This document shows positions 59,084 to 64,000 of a DNA stretch of 64,000 nucleotides, one piece after another. The notes beneath the pieces were generated by a model. The model was not told the DNA's origin and did not search any database. It saw only the letters and a list, made by a program, of their open reading frames with translations. The stretch comes from Tremella fuciformis. Lineage: Eukaryota; Basidiomycota; Tremellomycetes; Tremellales; Tremellaceae. Numbering within the stretch: the stretch's first letter is position 1; every line of letters starts with the position of its first letter. The position numbers and the translations under genes were made by a program. Where the stretch lies: contig CP136493.1 of NCBI GenBank assembly GCA_032768795.1, forward strand, positions 1,860,001-1,924,000. Direction: 5' to 3'.

Positions 59084-61583
59084 ATGCCGCTCAAGGACAA
59101 ATATGAGGGGCAGACGTCTCCGACGTCGTTCACTTCCAGGACCCACATCATGTCCGACACCTCTTTGGCCAAGCGCGAGGAGCTGGGAATCAGTACGGTG
59201 CCCAGCGACTATGCGTTCTTCAAGACCACCAAGTTCAAGATCTGTTTCTTCTCCATGTGGTGCGTCCGGTCTCTAAACCGAAGATCGCTCCGCCCAGCGA
59301 GACTGATGATATGTAGTCTCAACGTCGTCCTTTTCGCCCTGGACCAGTTCATCATCGTCGTCGCGGTGCCCAAGATCGTGTCGGAATTTCATGCGCTGGA
59401 CAGAGGTAAGCAGTGGACAGTCAAGTGTCAATAGAATGCTGACGGATCAGTCGAGTGGCTCAACACTGCGTGTGTCACGATCCATCATCTACACCGGACA
59501 TGCTGATCGTCAGCTTTTTCATCCCGTGCGCAGGCTGCATCTTGATTTACTCCCAAGTGTGTCGCACCTTTCCGCGAATGATCTTGTCTCTGATGCCCCA
59601 GGTCATGACTGTCCTTTCGCCGCGCTGGGTGTATCTCGCGGCTGTAGTCATCTTCGAAGCTGGCTCTATGATTTGCGTGAGTCTCAAGCATCTGTACCTG
59701 ATAGCTCGAGCTTGCTGTTGACGCTTAGGGAGCTGCACAATCCATGAACATGCTGATCGTCGGCCGGGCGGTAGCCGGACTAGGCGGAGCGGGACTGTGG
59801 AAGTGAGCCTTTGGTCTCGACTGAGCCGCAGTCAACTGAAATCACAGCGCCTCGTACTTGATCGGCGGCGAGCTCATCCCGTTCGAGAAGAGGGCCGGAT
59901 ACTTCAGCCTCTTCGGCGTGGTATGTGCTTCTAAACCTCAAGATCTTTCTCGCTAACTCGCCAGTCCTTCATCCTCGCTTCGGTCATGGGTCCGCTCGTC
60001 GGCGGTGAGTGACCTAGCTCATTATGGTAGTCATAGCTGAGAGGCGCAGGAGCTCTGACCGACACCGGTAATTCTGGCTGGCGATGGTGTTTCTACATCA
60101 ACGGCCCGTATGTCTCACAGACAAACAGTACCAGACCGTCCGCTGACATTGCAGCATCGGCGGAGTGGCCCTCCTTTCGCTGGCACTCACTCTCCCCAAG
60201 ATCAACCTATTCCCGCGGTACGACGGCAAGCCGGATCACCGGGGCACGCTCGTCAAGCTCGTCAGCATCGACTGGATCTCCACGCTGTTCACACTTGGCT
60301 TTGTGACCTGCCTGGGTATCGGGCTGCAATGGGCCGGGATCAGCAAACAGTGGAACAGCGCGGCAGTCATCACCGTCAGTCCGGCGTTCACCGCAGAGGT
60401 GGATGTGGCTGATCGCTCAGACACTCGCAGTGGCCGCTGCGAGCTTCCTGCTCTTGGTCGGCTGGAGCTGGTTCATGGGCGACCAGGCGATGCTGCCGCT
60501 CAGTCTGCTCCGGCGCCGTCACATCAAGTCAGTGTTCTTTGAGAGCAAATGGTCAGGTATTGGGGCTAGCGGCTGACATCCCAGTGCCGGCATGTGGGCA
60601 TCGTTCTTCGGCTTTGGCATCGTCGTGATATACCTGTACTACCTGCCGCTGCACTTCGAGGCCATCGACGGCAAATCGGCCGTGCGGGCCGGCGTCCTCC
60701 TGCTCGGCGTGCAGCTGTCCATGTCGCCCTTTCTCATATTCGCCGGCAAACTCGCCGAGGTTCGTACCCCTTTGCCAGAAAGCGCTGAGGCTGACGCCCA
60801 GCGCACGGGTATCGCCAAGTACACCGTCATCGTTGGCGCCGCGCTCCTCGCGGTGTCCTCTGGGCTGCTCAGCACCATCAAGCCTTCGACGGGCTTGACG
60901 CTCTTGATCGTCTACGAGGTCATTGGCGGTGTGGGCTTTGGCTGCGTGTTGAACATCAGTCAGCCCGCCTCGCATTCTCGGCACGCAGTGACTGACTGTG
61001 CAGTCATCGTGCTGGTCCAGGCCGATTACCTCAACGAGCCCCACCTCGTGCCCCACGTCACAAACGCCATCAACGTGAGTCGCTCCTCACAATCACCGGA
61101 ACGCGGCTGACGCCTGATTAGTTCTGGGGCTTCCTCGGCCGCATCGTCGCCATGAACACGGGCACATCCATCTTCCAGAACCTCGTCAGCACACCGATTA
61201 CATCGCACGGCTGGAAAAGCTGATTTGTGTAGCTGGGCAAAGGCCTGAAGAACATCGACGGGCTGAACCCGCTGCTCGAGGCGGAGATCAGCGCCGCGCC
61301 CGACTCGATCTGGACCGAGCTGTCCGGCGCCCTGCTCACGCAGGTGCTCGACGCGTACTCGCACGCGCTCAACAAGGTCTGGTGGCTCACGCTGGCATTC
61401 GCCGTCATGTGTCTCGTCTCGGCGCTGTTCATGCGCAATCTGAACATCAAGGCCATTGGCGAGGCTGCAGCGGAGGCGAGGAAAGCCGCCAATTCGCCGA
61501 CGTTCGCCATGGAGACGCCGGCACCTGAGAGCGCGGGAGGCAGCAAGTCGGATCTGACGGATGTGAAGGGCGGTATGGCGTGA
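59084..61583 (+). CDS. MFS transporter, DHA2 drug/siderophore type (14 spans)
   Basis: Plasma-membrane H+ antiporter of the DHA2 branch. The spliced protein has LNVVLFALDQFIIVVAVPKI (span 1 with the conserved D), VEWLNTAFFIPCAGCILIYS, the motif C-like IVGRAVAGLGGAGLWNASY, SVMGPLVGGALTDTGNSGWR and WCFYINGPIGGVALL. The last four are near-invariant in fungal toxin/drug exporters. The second half has LPLHFEAIDGKSAVRAGVLL and IYEVIGGVGFGCVLNI-like sequence. Starts at 59084 (MPLKDKYEG) or 59150 are both possible. It ends GGSKSDLTDVKGGMA. One odd point: the exon ending TSHGWKS is followed directly by an in-frame stop unless spliced at about 61222-61236. Confidence 0.9.
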
Positions 61584-62026
61584 CGCGTAGAGAAGAAGAA
61601 AAAGAAGGACGAAGTTTCACTGTTGCTACTTATCCATTGTCTGCCCTGCGGCGCCGACGGACTCAGCGGTCCTGTGTCTCATGCGCTCTGTGTATGCTTG
61701 TGCTTGTCATGTAGCCATCTTTCTCATCCGGTACGGCTCACAGCGCCCATACGCGCGCGTGCGGGTACATACAGCATGTCGCGCGTCAGACACACCGACA
61801 GGGGTGAAAGGATCACGGTGACACCTGGGTCACCGTCCAAAGGATGTGGGCTCTGACGCCAGCCGCTCACCGTAGCAAGGGGACCGCCCACCTGACACGC
61901 GCAGTCCGTGCGACTCACGCTCGTGGACTGATCGTCAGCTGCGCAGGCCAAGTACAGCGTGTCTCTCGTCTCCTCACCCACGATCCTCATGTTCATAGTG
62001 CCGACGCGGGCCGTCAGCCATTCGCA
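61584..62026. promoter_or_regulatory. Intergenic upstream of the CAP protein
   Basis: A 443-bp gap with no recognised gene. An in-frame ATG at 61844 would extend the next protein, but the extension is not signal-peptide-like, so I regard this as promoter and leader. Confidence 0.4.
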
Positions 62027-63229
62027 ATGCGGGTCATTGCGTTTCTTGCCCTGTCACTCGTTTGTCGCGCGCTGCACATCCCACCTTCGCGCCGCCGGCC
62101 CGAGCTCGAATCCGCCGTCGGACCGCCCGTCGCTATCCGCGTCCTCAACGATCAGCCGCTCGCGGACGTGCACCCGCGCTTTATCCATGAAGATCTGAGC
62201 GAGGAGGAGCTGGAGGAGCGGGGATGGTCGGGCTCGTGGCTCTCGACGAGCTGGGACGACGTCGACGAGGAGGACCTGCCGTGGTGCGACGATAGCGCGT
62301 CGACCTCGTCGGTCGCCTCGTCCATGACTGCCACGTCGTCGGCATCGGTCGCACACCTGAGCGGCGGCGGTGTCTTGGCGGTGCAGGGCGGACAGACGTC
62401 CGCGGCCTCAGGCTCAGCCGGCGGCAGCGGCGGCGGGATCATCGAAGTGGTGGTGGTCACTTCGACGGTCGTTGTAGCGCCTGCCGCGACGGTCAGCGAC
62501 GTCTCTGGGGAAGTGGAGACCCCCGCGTCGAAAACGACGAGCAGTCAGCCGGTGCAGACGAGCGTGGACGCCGAGACTCAGGAGTGGCTCGACGCGACCA
62601 ATGCCGCGCGCGCGCAGCACGGCGCGGGAAACTTGACATGGTCGCCGGATCTGGTGGCCCGTGCGAAAGCGAACGCCGAGAATTGTGACGCGGGAAAACA
62701 CACGTGAGCCGTATGCCCGACAAGACATTTGTGCGGGGCTGAGGGGTAGAAACTCGGGGGAGAATATGGCTAGCCAGAGCGGACAGCTGACGCCGGCTCA
62801 AGCGGTCCAGATGTGGATGAGCGAAGCGGGTCAGTGCCCTTCAACACGTCACGACCATGTCTGATTCTAGCAGCGGATTACAATCCCAACAACCCTGGTT
62901 TCAGCGGTGAGTCGGGGTTTGTCATATCCTCATGTAGAGCTGAGAGATTAGAGCAGACCGGCCACTATACTCAGGTTGTCTGGAAGGCGTCTGTCAATGT
63001 AGGCTGTTACATTGCCGAGTGCGCGGCGGGGTCCATGTTCCCCGCAAAATACGGCACAAGCTACAAGGGGACCTGCGAGTACGACCCTCCTGTAAGTTGA
63101 GCTTTCCAAGTCCGAGGAGAGCGCTCACAGCCCAGGGGAACGTTGTTGGCGACAGTACATCTGGATCTCTGACTGAAATCGCCGTGCTGACGCGCAGACA
63201 ACTACTACTTCATCATCAATGTGGGATAG
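62027..63229 (+). CDS. Secreted CAP/SCP domain protein (Pry1-like)
   Basis: Secreted sterol/lipid-binding family. The ATG at 62027 gives a clean signal peptide MRVIAFLALSLVCRALH. An acidic then Ser/Gly/Val-rich stalk follows (about residues 60-180). The CAP domain has WLDATNAARAQHGAGNLTWS, the GEN motif in NSGENMAS, GHYTQVVWKASVNVGCYIAE (CAP1), and GTCEYDPPGNVVGD (CAP2). The final two exons (joined at GAC A|GTACAT to acceptor CGCAG) add NNYYFIINVG before TAG at 63227-63229. Cys residues are in the places expected for family disulfides. Confidence 0.9.
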
Positions 63230-63345
63230 TAGTGGTGATTCTGCTGTCCCGATACTCGAGCACACATACCAGACTGCCAGAAGATACCCATACTCGTCGT
63301 CGTATATCCCCGGGTCATATGCATGCGCGACCGTCGCGTCTATGT

Positions 63346-64000
63346 CTATTCGTGTCCATATCTAGAGCAAAAGTCTACCAGCCGTCTACCCACTTCGCGA
63401 GTCACATCCGCAGGCGTGGCAAGCACCACACGGAAGTACCCGGGCGCGTCAAAGCACATCCCAGGCAGTACAAAGACCGCTTCTTCCCTGTACAGCCGAG
63501 TGCAGAATTCGACGTCGTCCAGCGCGTAAACCTTCGGGTCGATCTTGACCAGCATGTACAGCGCGCCGGTCGGCGTGGAGCAGGACAAACCCGCAATGGC
63601 CTGCACGGCTGCCGAGACGATATCTGCGTTTGTCTGGATATCAGCTTGGCCCGTGCATTACACCAAGCTTCAGCTCACGCGGATCTTCTCGATCACCTCC
63701 TGGTGCCACTCGGCGGGCGTGTCCAGGATCTTGGGCAACGCAGCCTGGACGAGACTGTTGGGGCCCATAATCCTGTTCGCCCATATCCCCAACCCGGCCC
63801 TGACATCGGACGCGACGCCGAGCGGGTCGTGCAGGGCCACCCAGCCGAATCGCCAGCCGGGGAGGAGGAAGCGCTTCGACAGGCCGCCGAGCGTGAGGAC
63901 GGGCACGGTGGTGGATAGAGAGGCTATGGGGTGGAAAGGCGAGCCCCACGTCTGCATGTCAGCCCCGACATATACCAAAGTGGAACGAGGTATGTACTGA
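63346..64000 (-). CDS. Partial class I PLP aminotransferase (tyrosine aminotransferase-like), 5' part missing
   Basis: Only the C-terminal half is inside the window. The PLP lysine is in TLGGLSKRFLLPGWRFGW, the tyrosine aminotransferase form of the motif; upstream is ASLSTTVPVLT. Downstream come GPNSLVQAALPKIL and, after an intron at about 63607-63675, SCSTPTGALYMLVKI, FVLPGMCFDAPGYFRVVLAT (PLP-phosphate Arg region) and the end DFCSRYGHE. It would transaminate aromatic amino acids. The gene continues past position 64000. Confidence 0.88.

Overview
The window is fungal nuclear DNA. Genes are dense and broken by many short introns of roughly 35-80 bp, usually GT...AG with a CTGAC/CTAAC-like branch point a few bases before the acceptor. 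Third positions are GC-rich and intergenic gaps are short. The intron style, the protein set (Mps1, Vps8, Csn6, Skt5, Trp2, Cdc55) and basidiomycete-like sequences suggest a basidiomycete yeast, probably Tremellomycetes (Cryptococcus/Trichosporon relatives). That placement is inference. I see no bacterial, viral, CRISPR or tRNA features.

1-19 kb holds mostly housekeeping genes. In order: a partial unidentified gene at the left edge; 5-hydroxyisourate hydrolase; a Doa1/PLAA-like WD40 protein that lacks the PUL domain; a DUF4112 membrane protein; cytochrome c oxidase subunit VIIa; PP2A B subunit (Cdc55); the Mps1 kinase; an unknown single-pass membrane protein; a HAD phosphatase with a Ser-rich insert; GAPDH; and a glycerophosphodiester phosphodiesterase-family protein.

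19.3-32.9 kb looks like an accessory catabolic cluster. Two MFS sugar transporters of the alpha-glucoside type lie at its two ends. Between them are two Zn2Cys6 regulators, a TauD/TfdA 2-oxoglutarate dioxygenase divergent from an SSU1-type sulfite exporter, and an aldo-keto reductase. A dioxygenase that can release sulfite, a sulfite exporter, an aldehyde reductase and sugar importers together suggest oxygenolytic use of an organosulfonate, possibly a sulfosugar such as sulfoquinovose. The cluster promoters share GCCGA/GCCGARGA repeats and CGG-N-CCG inverted sites. This is the most interesting system in the window and is a hypothesis.

33-48 kb returns to conserved genes: Bmt2, PGAP1/Bst1, trimethyllysine dioxygenase, a Sly41-like transporter, Csn6, an ACBP-ankyrin protein and Vps8. 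At 48.5-49.05 kb there is a lower-GC island with a run of strong hairpins. Then come a RhoGEF, the chitin synthase activator Skt5 (CaaX C terminus), Trp2, a DHA2-type MFS transporter, a secreted CAP/PRY1 protein, and a partial aminotransferase running off the right edge.
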